Below, piece after piece: positions 15,573 to 24,021 of a stretch of 25,365 nucleotides of DNA; the first letter of the stretch is position 1; each line of letters begins with the position of its first letter. The notes under the pieces are model-generated. The model saw only the letters and a list, made by a program, of their open reading frames with translations, was not told the DNA's origin and did no database searches. This stretch comes from DATKZH01 sp964475955 (GTDB taxonomy: Bacteria; Planctomycetota; Planctomycetia; Pirellulales; Thermoguttaceae), in NCBI GenBank assembly GCA_964475955.1, contig CAYYZY010000113.1, positions 1 to 25,365 of the forward strand, in the 5' to 3' direction. The translations under genes and the position numbers were made by a program.

Positions 15573-17918
15573 ATGAAGCCCCGAGCGATCCATGCTTTGC
15601 TTGCCGTGACGGCCTCACTCGCCGTGGCGTGGTTTCCTCTTTGCCTCGTTGGGGCCCTGGCAGCCGAGCCGGGCGCGCTGCCCCGTCCGATGAACCTGGA
15701 AGGGCTGCACGCCTACGCGGAGAAGATCCTTCCGGCCGGCGAGGTGATCCACTTTCGTGTGAGCAGCACGGTGCCGTACGAACTCTCGGTCTGCCGGCTG
15801 GGCTGGGAGGTCGACGATCCCGCGGGCGACGAGGTACTGTTCACCTTTCCCGAGGCGCCGCCGGCGGCCCAGCCGATCCACCCGGGCTCGTTCGTGCAGG
15901 TCGACAAGCCGTTGCCGGCCGACGAGCCGCTCGACGCCCTCACGCTCGAGTGCTGGGTTCGGCCCTGGAAGGCGAAGGGGTGGCAAACGCTGATCTCCCA
16001 GCACGATTACCCCACGGCCTGCGGCTTCGGCCTCTTCCTCGACGGCGAGGGGCGCGTGCAGTTCTACCTGGGCGACGGGGCCGACTATCGCAAGGAGTGG
16101 GCCCACGCCGGGCCGCCGCTCGAAGCCAGGCGATGGCAGCACGTGGTCGGCACCTGGGACGGGAAGACCAAGTCGCTCTGGGTCGACGGCGAGCTTGCCG
16201 GCCAGTGGCCCTTCGAGGGGCCGGTTCGCCCGGGCCGCTCACCGTTGCTGCTCGCTGCATGCGGGTACGAGGGCCCGGCCGTCAACCTGCTCGACGGCGA
16301 CCTGGCTGCGCCGGCCGTCTACGCCCGCGCACTCGCGCCGCGGGAGATCGCCGAGCGCTTCAAGCAGAAGGGATCGAAGCCGGCCCGGGGCGAAGGCGTG
16401 CTCGCCGCCTGGCCGCTCGACGAGGAACGCGGCGACCGGATCGCCGACGCCTCGGGCAACGGGCGCCACGGGCGGATCGTCAACGTGGCGACCTGGATGA
16501 TCGGCGGTCCCGGCTTCGACTCGAGCAAGGTCCCCCGCTACGGCGAGTACGACCCGGCCGAAGACCCCACGCGCGGCCACGGCCTGCGGTTCGCCTCCGA
16601 CGACCTCTACGATTGCCGCTGGCAGGTCGCGCACGAGTACCGCCTGCCCAAGACGGCCAAGCCGGGCCTCTACGTGGGCCGTTTCCGCTTCGCGATGGAC
16701 GGCGCCCCCTGCGTGTACCACGTGACGTTCGTCGTCAAGCGCCCCGACGATGCCCCCAAGGCCCCCGTCCTCGCCATCGCCTCGACCAACTCCTGGCTGG
16801 CCTACAAGGCCACCCCCTTCGCCGCGTCGCTCCCCGGGCTGCACTACCACTGGGGCACCGGTGGCATCACGAACAGCCCCGGCAACCCGCCCGCGTACTG
16901 CATGTATCGCAACCACCACGCCGGCCAGCCCGCGTACAAGGTGGGCGTGGAAACCCCGTGGCCCAACGCGGGGCCCTACGTACTCTACGCCTCCGGAGGC
17001 TCCGGGTACAGCCACCTCATGCGCGCGGAGCGGTTCGCCCTGGTGTGGCTGGAGCGGTCGGGCTACGAGTACGACGTCGTGGGCGACGTCGACGTGCATC
17101 GCAACCCCGATCTGCTGGCCGGCTACCCGGTCGTGCTCATCAACGGCCACGGCGAGTACTGGTCGCGCGAAGCCTACGAGGGGCTCGATCGCTATCTCCG
17201 CGGCGGGGGGAACGTGCTGGTGCTTTCGGGGAACGTCATGGTGTGGCGCACGAGCTTCAACGACGACTGCTCGATCATGGAGTGTCGCAAGTTCGATCCC
17301 GGCCTGGGCGGCCGACCGGGCGCGACCATCGGAGAACTCTACCACAGCCACGACGGCCTCCGCGGCAGCCTCACCCGCGAGTGCGGCATGCCCGCCTGGA
17401 AGGTGATCGGGCTGAGCATGTTGGGATGGTCGGGCATCGGCCCCAACGACTTCGGCCTCTACCGCGTGGACCAGCCCGACCACTTCCTCTTCCACGAGCC
17501 CGAGGAGGTCGGCCTGAAACGGGGCGACACGTTCGGCGGCGCCCCGGGCGGAGGGCTGCCCCGGGCGGTGGGCCACGAGTGCGACGTGCGCGTGGGCGTG
17601 CTCCGCCGGTTGACCACCGAGGTGCCCCCGGGGGCCGCGCTGCCCGACGAGCCGGCCGGCATCACCACGCTGGCCGGGGGGGTTCTTTCACGCTACGTCG
17701 GGTTCGACTACTTCACGCGGCGGGTCGAGCTGGAAGATGCGGTCGTCGCCGACATGATCTACTGGCAGCGGCCCGAAGGCGGACGCGTCTTCCACGCCGG
17801 CTCGCTCGGTTCCGGCTGGGGGCTTTCGGTCGACCCCAAGTTCCAAACCCTCATCCGCAACGTGCTGGCCCACTTCGGGGTGCAGCCCGAGACGCGGTCA
17901 AAGGTGGCACGCCCCTGA
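15573..17918 (+). CDS. Secreted N,N-dimethylformamidase large-subunit-like protein with LamG domain
   Basis: This is a 781-residue exported protein. Residues 1-31 form a signal peptide. Residues about 50-95 form a beta region and 100-265 a LamG/concanavalin-like sandwich. Residues about 395-770 match the conserved C-terminal fold of the dimethylformamidase beta subunit, with STNSWLAYK (404-412), GPYVLYASGGSGYSHL, ERSGYEYDVV (494-503), GHGEYWS (525-531) and GGNVLVLSGNVMVWR. Characterised dimethylformamidases hydrolyse small amides with a mononuclear iron held by two Tyr and one carboxylate; I did not map those ligands here. Those enzymes pair with a small subunit, and none is encoded nearby. 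Export and the missing partner make the real substrate uncertain. AAAGGA lies about 8 nt before the ATG, which fixes the start. Confidence 0.82.
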   Translation: MKPRAIHALLAVTASLAVAWFPLCLVGALAAEPGALPRPMNLEGLHAYAEKILPAGEVIHFRVSSTVPYELSVCRLGWEVDDPAGDEVLFTFPEAPPAAQPIHPGSFVQVDKPLPADEPLDALTLECWVRPWKAKGWQTLISQHDYPTACGFGLFLDGEGRVQFYLGDGADYRKEWAHAGPPLEARRWQHVVGTWDGKTKSLWVDGELAGQWPFEGPVRPGRSPLLLAACGYEGPAVNLLDGDLAAPAVYARALAPREIAERFKQKGSKPARGEGVLAAWPLDEERGDRIADASGNGRHGRIVNVATWMIGGPGFDSSKVPRYGEYDPAEDPTRGHGLRFASDDLYDCRWQVAHEYRLPKTAKPGLYVGRFRFAMDGAPCVYHVTFVVKRPDDAPKAPVLAIASTNSWLAYKATPFAASLPGLHYHWGTGGITNSPGNPPAYCMYRNHHAGQPAYKVGVETPWPNAGPYVLYASGGSGYSHLMRAERFALVWLERSGYEYDVVGDVDVHRNPDLLAGYPVVLINGHGEYWSREAYEGLDRYLRGGGNVLVLSGNVMVWRTSFNDDCSIMECRKFDPGLGGRPGATIGELYHSHDGLRGSLTRECGMPAWKVIGLSMLGWSGIGPNDFGLYRVDQPDHFLFHEPEEVGLKRGDTFGGAPGGGLPRAVGHECDVRVGVLRRLTTEVPPGAALPDEPAGITTLAGGVLSRYVGFDYFTRRVELEDAVVADMIYWQRPEGGRVFHAGSLGSGWGLSVDPKFQTLIRNVLAHFGVQPETRSKVARP

Positions 17919-17933
17919 GCAGCGCAGGGCGTG
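17908..17933 (+). terminator. Possible hairpin at the end of the dimethylformamidase-like gene
   Basis: CACGCCCCTG (17908-17917) and CAGGGCGTG (17925-17933) pair with one bulged C around a 7-nt loop that contains the end of the stop codon. There is no T-run, so termination would not be of the standard intrinsic kind. Confidence 0.3.
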
Positions 17934-18020
17934 GTAGACGGCCCCAACACACCTTCGCCCCGATCCACCCCAGCCACGCCGAACCGCACAAGTTGCTCGT
18001 GCGCAAGTCCTTAGCGCGCG

Positions 18021-18049
18021 TGGCCAAGATGCGCGCGGCGCGGTACAAT
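18021..18049 (+). promoter_or_regulatory. Putative promoter of the NTPase-pentapeptide gene
   Basis: -35 TGGCCA (18021-18026, 4 of 6) and -10 TACAAT (18044-18049, 5 of 6) have a 17-nt spacer. The -10 overlaps the first in-frame ATG at 18048, so that ATG cannot be the translation start from this promoter. The ATG at 18108 is favoured. Confidence 0.5.
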
Positions 18050-18107
18050 GACGGCGTCGCGGGTTGGGCCGACGGTCCGCCGCCTCCTCCTCGGGAGCGA
18101 GCCCAAG

Positions 18108-19970
18108 ATGATCCAGCCGCAACGAGCCCCGGTTACGCCGCGGGTGCTTTGTCCGGAGACGGGCGACGCCATCCCGCTGGAGGAGGCGATGCCGCCCCCC
18201 GGCCAGCGATCGCGCGGGGCGATCGAGATCGTTGGGGGGCCCGGCTCGGGGAAGACGACCGCGCTGGCGCACCTGGACGCCGTCACGTGGCCCAACGAGG
18301 ACGTCCTCTTCCTCGACGACCCCGGCCCCGCGCGAGCCGCGCGCCAGTCGGCCAAGCGGTTCGTGGTCTACACGTCGAACACGCCCCACTTCTCGATCGC
18401 CGCCGAGAGCCTCTACCTCGCCCCCTGGACGGAAGACGACCTGATCCAGTATCTCCTCGCGGTCCACCCCGACCAGTGCCGCTCGGTGATGGGCCGGCTC
18501 CGCGGGGCCGACCACCGCGGATGGCTCGTGGGCGTGCCGCAGCTCTGGCGGATCGTGCTCGACGAGATGGCCTGCGACCCCGGCGTGGTCGACGTGCGCG
18601 AGCCGCTCCGCCGCCACTGGCGGGCGTCGGTGGCCGACGACGAGACCGACGAGCTGGCACGGAGGTATTGCCTGGCCACGCTGATCCGTCGAGCCCCCGA
18701 CGTGGAGAGGGCGTATCTCGATCTCTTCGGCCGCGGTGGCGATACCCGGCGGTTAGGGCTGCTTCATCACCGCGTGGTGCGCGTCCTCCTGGCGGCCGAC
18801 GACCTCGCACGCCGGCTGGCGGCCGCGGCGGAGTGCCCGATGCTCGGGCAGCGCCTGCCGCGGGAAGTCGTCGCCGAGGCTTCGGAGCAGGTTGCGTCGT
18901 GCCCGAGAGCCTTGGACCATCTGCACCAGTTGGTCGAGGGCGGCGATCGCACCGTCCACGCGATGGCGGCCAGCGTGCTCCACGCCGCCGCGTCGGGGTG
19001 GCGGCCGGAAACAAGCCGGGTGCCTTCGCTCGTGGGGGCCCATTTGAAAGGGGCCTCCTGGGCCGGTCTCGACCTGAGCAAGGCCGAGCTGGGCGGCGCC
19101 GACCTGGTCGCCGCCGACTTGACCGAGGCGAAGCTCGATTACGCCGTCGCCCTCGGCGCCTGCTTCCGAAACGCCGTGCTGCGCCGCGCCTCGATGAACC
19201 GGATCGCCGCCGGCGGCGCCGATCTGGCCCAGGCCGATCTCGCGCAGGCGAACGGCTGGGGGGCCGATTTCGCGGGGGCCCATTTGGCGCACGCCGACTT
19301 CGAGGGGGCCAAACTGGTCAACGCCGACCTGCGCCGGGCCGACCTGACCGGCACACGGTTCCGCGCCTGCGACCTGCGGCACGCAAAATTCCTCGGGGCC
19401 ACGATCGACGGGGCCGACTTCTCCGAGGCGAACCTCCGCTGGGCGTCGTTCCGCGGCATGAATCTCCAGAACGTCGTGCTCGCCGGGACCTGGATGGTCG
19501 AGGTCGATTTCACCGCCTGCAACCTGGAGCACGTCAACCTGCCCCGCGCCAACTTCGAAGGGGCCTATCTGCGGGGAGCGCGTCTGACCGGCTCGTCGAT
19601 GCCCCGGGCGAACCTCCGCAAGGCGCGGCTGCGCGGGGCCGGGCTCGCCGGCGTCGACTGGGAGGGGGTCGACCTGAGCGAAGCCGACCTGCGCCAGTGC
19701 TCCTTCCACTTGGGCTCATCGCGCAGCGGGCTGGTCGACAGCCCCCGGGCCTCCGAGGGCCCACGGACCGGCTTCGAGGCCGACCAGCGCCCAGGGCGGC
19801 ATTGCCGGGCCCCGGAGCGGATCCGCAAGGCCAACCTCCGCGGGGCCAATCTGCGCGGCGCCCGGATCGACGGCGTCGACTTCTACCTCGTCGACCTCCG
19901 CGACGCCCGCTGCACGCTCGACCAAATCGACCACTTCCGCCGCTGCGGGGCCATTCTATACGATCGGTAG
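18108..19970 (+). CDS. P-loop NTPase fused to pentapeptide repeats
   Basis: This is a 620-residue cytoplasmic protein. Residues 37-50 contain Walker A (GGPGSGKTT, 43-51), and VLFLDD (86-91) is the probable Walker B. LYLAPWTEDDLIQYLL (about 102-117) recalls the segment after the nucleotide domain in NACHT/STAND NTPases. Residues about 180-305 are helical. Residues 309-535 and 574-602 are pentapeptide repeats (A[D/N]LxxA type), a right-handed quadrilateral beta-helix used for protein interaction or DNA mimicry. A 38-residue non-repeat insert separates the two blocks. No signal peptide or membrane segment is present. I chose the ATG at 18108, with GGGAG (18093-18097) 10 nt upstream, over the ATG at 18048, which sits in the -10 box. 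The gene appears monocistronic. A sensor or scaffold role is inference; no partner gene is adjacent. Confidence 0.85.
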   Translation: MIQPQRAPVTPRVLCPETGDAIPLEEAMPPPGQRSRGAIEIVGGPGSGKTTALAHLDAVTWPNEDVLFLDDPGPARAARQSAKRFVVYTSNTPHFSIAAESLYLAPWTEDDLIQYLLAVHPDQCRSVMGRLRGADHRGWLVGVPQLWRIVLDEMACDPGVVDVREPLRRHWRASVADDETDELARRYCLATLIRRAPDVERAYLDLFGRGGDTRRLGLLHHRVVRVLLAADDLARRLAAAAECPMLGQRLPREVVAEASEQVASCPRALDHLHQLVEGGDRTVHAMAASVLHAAASGWRPETSRVPSLVGAHLKGASWAGLDLSKAELGGADLVAADLTEAKLDYAVALGACFRNAVLRRASMNRIAAGGADLAQADLAQANGWGADFAGAHLAHADFEGAKLVNADLRRADLTGTRFRACDLRHAKFLGATIDGADFSEANLRWASFRGMNLQNVVLAGTWMVEVDFTACNLEHVNLPRANFEGAYLRGARLTGSSMPRANLRKARLRGAGLAGVDWEGVDLSEADLRQCSFHLGSSRSGLVDSPRASEGPRTGFEADQRPGRHCRAPERIRKANLRGANLRGARIDGVDFYLVDLRDARCTLDQIDHFRRCGAILYDR

Positions 19971-20054
19971 GGAGGAAGAAGGGACGCTCTGCTCTTCCGC
20001 GGAGTTCTCCCGCCGGAAAGGCAGAACGCTCCCTTTTCGCGGGGCGCTTCTTCC
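19967..20054 (+). terminator. Nested long hairpin with T-run after the pentapeptide gene
   Basis: GGGACGCTCTGC (19981-19992) pairs with GCAGAACGCTCCC (20021-20033), and the inner arms 19992-20002 and 20010-20020 extend the stem. TTTT follows at 20034-20037. An outer pair GGAAGAAG/CTTCTTCC (19974-19981 and 20047-20054) encloses it. This is a plausible terminator isolating the VIT-vWA gene. GTAG at 19967-19970, overlapping the stop codon, also gives it a REP-like look. Confidence 0.45.
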
Positions 20055-20140
20055 TGCGTCCCCGCACGCATGGAACGAAACGGCCCCGCGAAGCGTCCAA
20101 GCCGATGGATTCGTTGCGCCAACCAACAGGAGGCCCTGTC

Positions 20141-22585
20141 ATGCGGATTGTCCATCTTGCCCAAACTGCCTCGGCGATCGCGATCGTGGCGATGGCCACC
20201 TCAACCGTTGCGGCCAAGACCGGCGGACTGACCGAGGGGCGGCTCGATGCCTTCGGGCCCAAGGGCGAGGCACTCGGCTCCTGCCCCTTGAAGCATACCG
20301 AGGTGACGGTCGACGTCGCCGGCTTCATCGCCCGGGTGACGGTGCGTCAGCAATTCCACAACCCGTTCGAGGACAAGATCGAGGCGGTCTACGCCTTCCC
20401 GCTCTCGCAGGACGCGGCCGTCGACCGGATGACGATGAAGGTGGGCGATCGGGTCATCGAGGGCCAAATCAAGGAGCGGGGCGAGGCACGCCAGATCTAC
20501 GAGGCGGCCAAGGCCGAAGGCAAGGTGGCCAGCCTCTTGGACCAGGAGCGGCCCAACATCTTCACGCAGTCGGTGGCCAACATCGAGCCGGGCGAGCAGG
20601 TCGACATCACCATCTCCTACAGCGAGACGCTCGACTGGGAAGACGGCCTCTACCACTTCGACTTCCCCATGGTGGTCGGGCCGCGATACGTCCCCGGCGG
20701 GGGTAGCGCCCCCGCCCCCATGACCCGCGGCCGCCCCACGCCGCAGGTGCCCGACGCCGATCGCATCACCCCGCCCGTCACGCCGAAGGGCACCCGGGCC
20801 GGGCACGACATTGCGATCACCGTGAACCTCGACGCCGGCCTGCCCATCCGCCACCTGGAGAGCCTCCAACACGCGGTCGAAGTCGAGTATTCCAACGACG
20901 AGAAGAGCCGGGCCACGATCGAACTGAAGGACCTGGCCACGATCCCCAACCGCGATTTCGTGCTGGTCTACCAGACGGCCAGCGACGAGATCGAAGACGC
21001 CGTGCTCGCCCACACCGACGACCGGGGCAAGTTCTTCACCCTCGTGCTCCAGCCGCCCAAGCGCGTGCGCCGCGAGTCGATCGTGCCCAAGGAGTTGGTG
21101 TTCGTGATCGACAAGAGCGGCTCCATGCGGGGCTTCCCCATCGAGACGGCCAAGGAGGCCATGCGGCTTTGCATCGAAAGCCTCCACGAGAACGACACGT
21201 TCAACCTGATGACGTTTGCCGGCGGCGTCGGCTTCTGTTTCGACGAGCCCGTCGCGAACACCGATGAGAACCGCCGCCGGGCACTCGACTACCTGGCCAG
21301 CCTTCAGGGGCGCGGCGGCACGGAGATGATGAAGGCGATCCACGCCTGCCTGGCCGGGCAGGACGACCCGGAGCGGCTGCGCGTCGTCTGCTTCATGACC
21401 GACGGCTACGTGGGGAACGACATGGCCATCATCGACGCCGTCCGACAAAACGCCGGCACCGCCCGCGTGTTCTCCTTCGGAATCGGCACCTCGGTCAACC
21501 GGTTTCTCCTGGACGGCATGGCGAGGGCCGGCCGCGGCGAGGTCCACTACATCCTCAACGAGCAGCAGGCCGCCGGGGCCGGCGAGCGGTTCGACGAACG
21601 GGTGCGAACCCCCGTGCTGACCGACGTGGAGCTCGACTTCGCCGACCTGCCGGTCGAGCTCGACGAGGTCTACCCCAAGCGGATTCCCGACCTGTTCAGC
21701 TCCACGCCGGTGGTGGTCAAGGGCCGCTACGAACAAGGCGCACGGGGCACGATCACGCTGCGCGGCACCACGGGTGAGGGCCCCTTCGAGCGGGAGATCG
21801 ACGTGAAGCTCCCCGGCGAAGAGCCCGAGGACGACGTGCTCGCCTCGCTCTGGGCCCGGGCGAAGGTCGAGCACCTGATGGACCGCGACCTGGCCGGCAT
21901 GCAGCGCCGCAACCCCGACCCGGCCGTCAAGGAGGAGATCCTCGGCCTGGGGCTTCGCTACCAACTGCTCACGCAGTACACCAGCTTCGTCGCCGTCGAG
22001 CAGTTGCGGATCACCGAGGGCGGCCGGGCGCGCACCGTCGACGTGCCGGTCGAGATGCCCCAGGGCGTGAGCTACGAGGGCGTGTTCGGCGCCGGCCGGC
22101 AGAAGCAATTGAGCTTCTTCGGCGCCGGTATGGGCATGGGAGGCGGCAGGGCCGCGGGCCAGCGTGCGCGCATGGCCTTGCGCCGAAGCGCCCCGGCGGC
22201 AGCGGCCCCGGCGCCTCAAGCGGCGCCGTCGCCCTCCCGGCCGGCCACGCGAATGATGTCGGAGAGTGGCCTGGAGTCCCTGGCGCAGAAGAAGCCCGGG
22301 TCGAAGTTGGCCCCCGAGCTCGAGGAACTCGCCGAGAAGGTGGCCAAGGTGGGGACCGACGGCAACTTGACGGTGGGCAAGATCGAAGTCCGCAAGGGAC
22401 GCGTCGAAGTCCGCGTGCTGCTGGCCGAGCTTTCCGACGAAGTCCTCGGCCGGCTCGAGAAGCTGGGCTTCAAGGAGCTCGCCCGGGCGAAGGCCGTCCG
22501 GATGCTCATCGGCACGATCCCCGTCGACCAGCTCGAGGCCCTCTCGAAGCTCGACGCCGTGCGCCGCGTGGAGCCGTCGGTGTAG
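20141..22585 (+). CDS. Secreted VIT and vWA domain protein
   Basis: This is an 814-residue exported protein of the inter-alpha-trypsin-inhibitor-heavy-chain-like group. Residues 1-25 form a signal peptide and 30-165 a VIT domain (EVTVDVAGFIARVTVRQQF and the FTQSVANIEPGE stretch). The vWA domain at about 317-485 has an intact MIDAS: Asp324-x-Ser326-x-Ser328 in DKSGS, Thr394, and Asp421 in MTDGY. Metal-dependent protein or matrix binding is therefore expected. A beta-rich middle is followed by an Ala/Pro hinge (about 685-705) and a small C-terminal domain (741-814). AGGAGG at 20128-20133 lies 7 nt before the ATG, which decides the start over the upstream in-frame ATG at 20105. No sortase or exosortase signal was found at the C-terminus. 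Confidence 0.9.
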   Translation: MRIVHLAQTASAIAIVAMATSTVAAKTGGLTEGRLDAFGPKGEALGSCPLKHTEVTVDVAGFIARVTVRQQFHNPFEDKIEAVYAFPLSQDAAVDRMTMKVGDRVIEGQIKERGEARQIYEAAKAEGKVASLLDQERPNIFTQSVANIEPGEQVDITISYSETLDWEDGLYHFDFPMVVGPRYVPGGGSAPAPMTRGRPTPQVPDADRITPPVTPKGTRAGHDIAITVNLDAGLPIRHLESLQHAVEVEYSNDEKSRATIELKDLATIPNRDFVLVYQTASDEIEDAVLAHTDDRGKFFTLVLQPPKRVRRESIVPKELVFVIDKSGSMRGFPIETAKEAMRLCIESLHENDTFNLMTFAGGVGFCFDEPVANTDENRRRALDYLASLQGRGGTEMMKAIHACLAGQDDPERLRVVCFMTDGYVGNDMAIIDAVRQNAGTARVFSFGIGTSVNRFLLDGMARAGRGEVHYILNEQQAAGAGERFDERVRTPVLTDVELDFADLPVELDEVYPKRIPDLFSSTPVVVKGRYEQGARGTITLRGTTGEGPFEREIDVKLPGEEPEDDVLASLWARAKVEHLMDRDLAGMQRRNPDPAVKEEILGLGLRYQLLTQYTSFVAVEQLRITEGGRARTVDVPVEMPQGVSYEGVFGAGRQKQLSFFGAGMGMGGGRAAGQRARMALRRSAPAAAAPAPQAAPSPSRPATRMMSESGLESLAQKKPGSKLAPELEELAEKVAKVGTDGNLTVGKIEVRKGRVEVRVLLAELSDEVLGRLEKLGFKELARAKAVRMLIGTIPVDQLEALSKLDAVRRVEPSV

Positions 22586-22672
22586 CAGTGGAAGGCGTAC
22601 GCTCGGCTAACCTCGACATGGCGGCGTCACCCCCTGTTCCGTGCGCGACGACCGCCGATGAACGCCAACAGT

Positions 22673-23821
22673 TCAACTGGTCTGCATCTGCAAGTCAATC
22701 AGTGCATGAAGCCGGCCGAGCCAATCTGACACTAACCGCCCCTCGTCATCATGGTAGCCGGACTCTGCGCAATGTGTCTCATATGGAGCGTAGCTTCGGG
22801 TGACTCCTTGCACTGCCCACACGCCATAAGTCCGAATCGCTGATCCACGGGAATAGCTGCCCAGCCAGCCGGGTGGTGGAGGGTCAAGGTGGGCCACGTC
22901 CCTGAGAAGGGAGTTCGCCGCGTCCTCGATCTGCGCGATATCCTCTGGGTCAGCGACAACTCCGATGAATCGAAACCTCTCCATGTAGGCTGTCACCGCC
23001 TCCTCTATCGGCGCCTCAAATCGAGTCAAGTCGCTCGAATGTGACACTTTGAAGCGGGCGGCGGGCTCACTCTCCTTCTTGATCGCGTCGGAAGCCGACG
23101 TACCGGCATTCCAGATCTTCCGCACCTCCTCCAAGCTGCTTAGCGGGAACCCAGCGAAGTCCTCGCGAAGTTCGATCGCTCGACCGATTAGTGCATCGCC
23201 CACGTGCCGGCGTGTTACGGCTGCGCGGTGCATTCCGCCGTAGTATTGCCCGTGAATTCGCGACCGTATGGTGCCCTTCTTGCTCATGCCGACCTTCACG
23301 CATCGGGGAGCCTCTTGGGGTATGCCTTCAATCTCCTGGCCCAGTGATACGCCTTCCTCAAAAACACCATAGAGACCGGGCTCTTGCGGCAGTTGCTCCG
23401 CAGACGTCAACTCAAGCCGGTACAACTGCCTGTAGAAGAACTCCCTGCCAGCGGACACATCCAACGCGGCAGTGTGCAAGCTGCGGCGAGGCGCACGTGG
23501 CGGCACATCGGGACTGTCAGAAGTGCTTGCCTTGCATGTTTCACTTTCACGGCTCGCGTTCGGCTTTGCACCAGGGAAGATCACGTTAACCTGACCGTGC
23601 TCGAAGTGCGAGCGGAAGTCCTTGATCACTTCTCCCATCCAAACCGCTGCCCTCAAGCCCTTCCAGTTGCGCGCCAGCAGCTCCTGCGGGTTATCCCTGA
23701 GCCGACGCAGTATCTTACGCACGTGCTGATTGTCGTGATAGACTCGCACGTCGATCCAGCCATCGTCACGCTCCGTTACGCCGTATGACCATTTGTTTCC
23801 ACCATAAATTGTCTCTTTCAT
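22673..23821 (-). CDS. GIY-YIG-like nuclease-fold protein with unknown N-terminal domain
   Basis: This is a 382-residue soluble protein. Residues 1-85 form a small mixed domain (IYGGNKWSYGV...GWIDVRVYHD) that I do not recognise, and 86-125 are a polar linker. Residues about 145-340 resemble a divergent GIY-YIG fold: PGLYGVFEEG (148-157) stands for GIY, CVKVGMSKKGTIRSR (174-188) for YIG plus the conserved Arg, and IEEAVTAYME (272-281) for the helix with the metal-binding Glu. Whether it still cuts DNA is uncertain because YIG reads VKVG. GAGGG (minus strand, 23834-23830) lies 8 nt before the ATG, so the 19-residue upstream extension is rejected. Base composition is visibly less GC-rich than that of its neighbours, suggesting recent acquisition. 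It stands alone, without a methylase or helicase nearby. Confidence 0.75.
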   Translation of the reverse strand: MKETIYGGNKWSYGVTERDDGWIDVRVYHDNQHVRKILRRLRDNPQELLARNWKGLRAAVWMGEVIKDFRSHFEHGQVNVIFPGAKPNASRESETCKASTSDSPDVPPRAPRRSLHTAALDVSAGREFFYRQLYRLELTSAEQLPQEPGLYGVFEEGVSLGQEIEGIPQEAPRCVKVGMSKKGTIRSRIHGQYYGGMHRAAVTRRHVGDALIGRAIELREDFAGFPLSSLEEVRKIWNAGTSASDAIKKESEPAARFKVSHSSDLTRFEAPIEEAVTAYMERFRFIGVVADPEDIAQIEDAANSLLRDVAHLDPPPPGWLGSYSRGSAIRTYGVWAVQGVTRSYAPYETHCAESGYHDDEGRLVSDWLGRLHALIDLQMQTS

Positions 23822-24021
23822 TTGTATCACCCTCGTGCAAAATGGTCGTGATTCGTATCGCTCGCGAGCGCTTGCCAACGGGCAAGCCTAAGTCGCTTAC
23901 GGACAGGGCGGTGTCAGCAACAACTCGTCGTGTTCTTGGAGACGCAAGCATGTTTCGTGAGTAGGTCCATTGGGGGGCGCTGCATCTGGTCCAAACTGGT
24001 CCTGCTTGACTGTCCTCCTCG
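23822..24021. other. Lower-GC intergenic stretch
   Basis: This 200-nt stretch lies between the GIY-YIG-like gene and the propeller fragment. It shares the lower GC content of the former. CTGGTCC occurs twice, separated by AAA, near 23985-24003. No gene is supported. Confidence 0.5.

Noticed and set aside
17934..17937. GTAG next to the hairpin at 17908-17933 as another REP
   Set aside because: The tetranucleotide follows the hairpin on the same strand, the reverse of the REP arrangement.
18048..18107. Upstream start adding 20 residues to the NTPase-pentapeptide protein
   Set aside because: That ATG overlaps the TACAAT -10 box and has no ribosome-binding site, whereas the ATG at 18108 does.
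15368..22585. A 2405-residue open frame spanning the dimethylformamidase-like and pentapeptide genes
   Set aside because: Only the part from 20141 is real. Upstream it is Arg/Pro/Gly-rich shadow sequence in a different frame from two well-supported genes.
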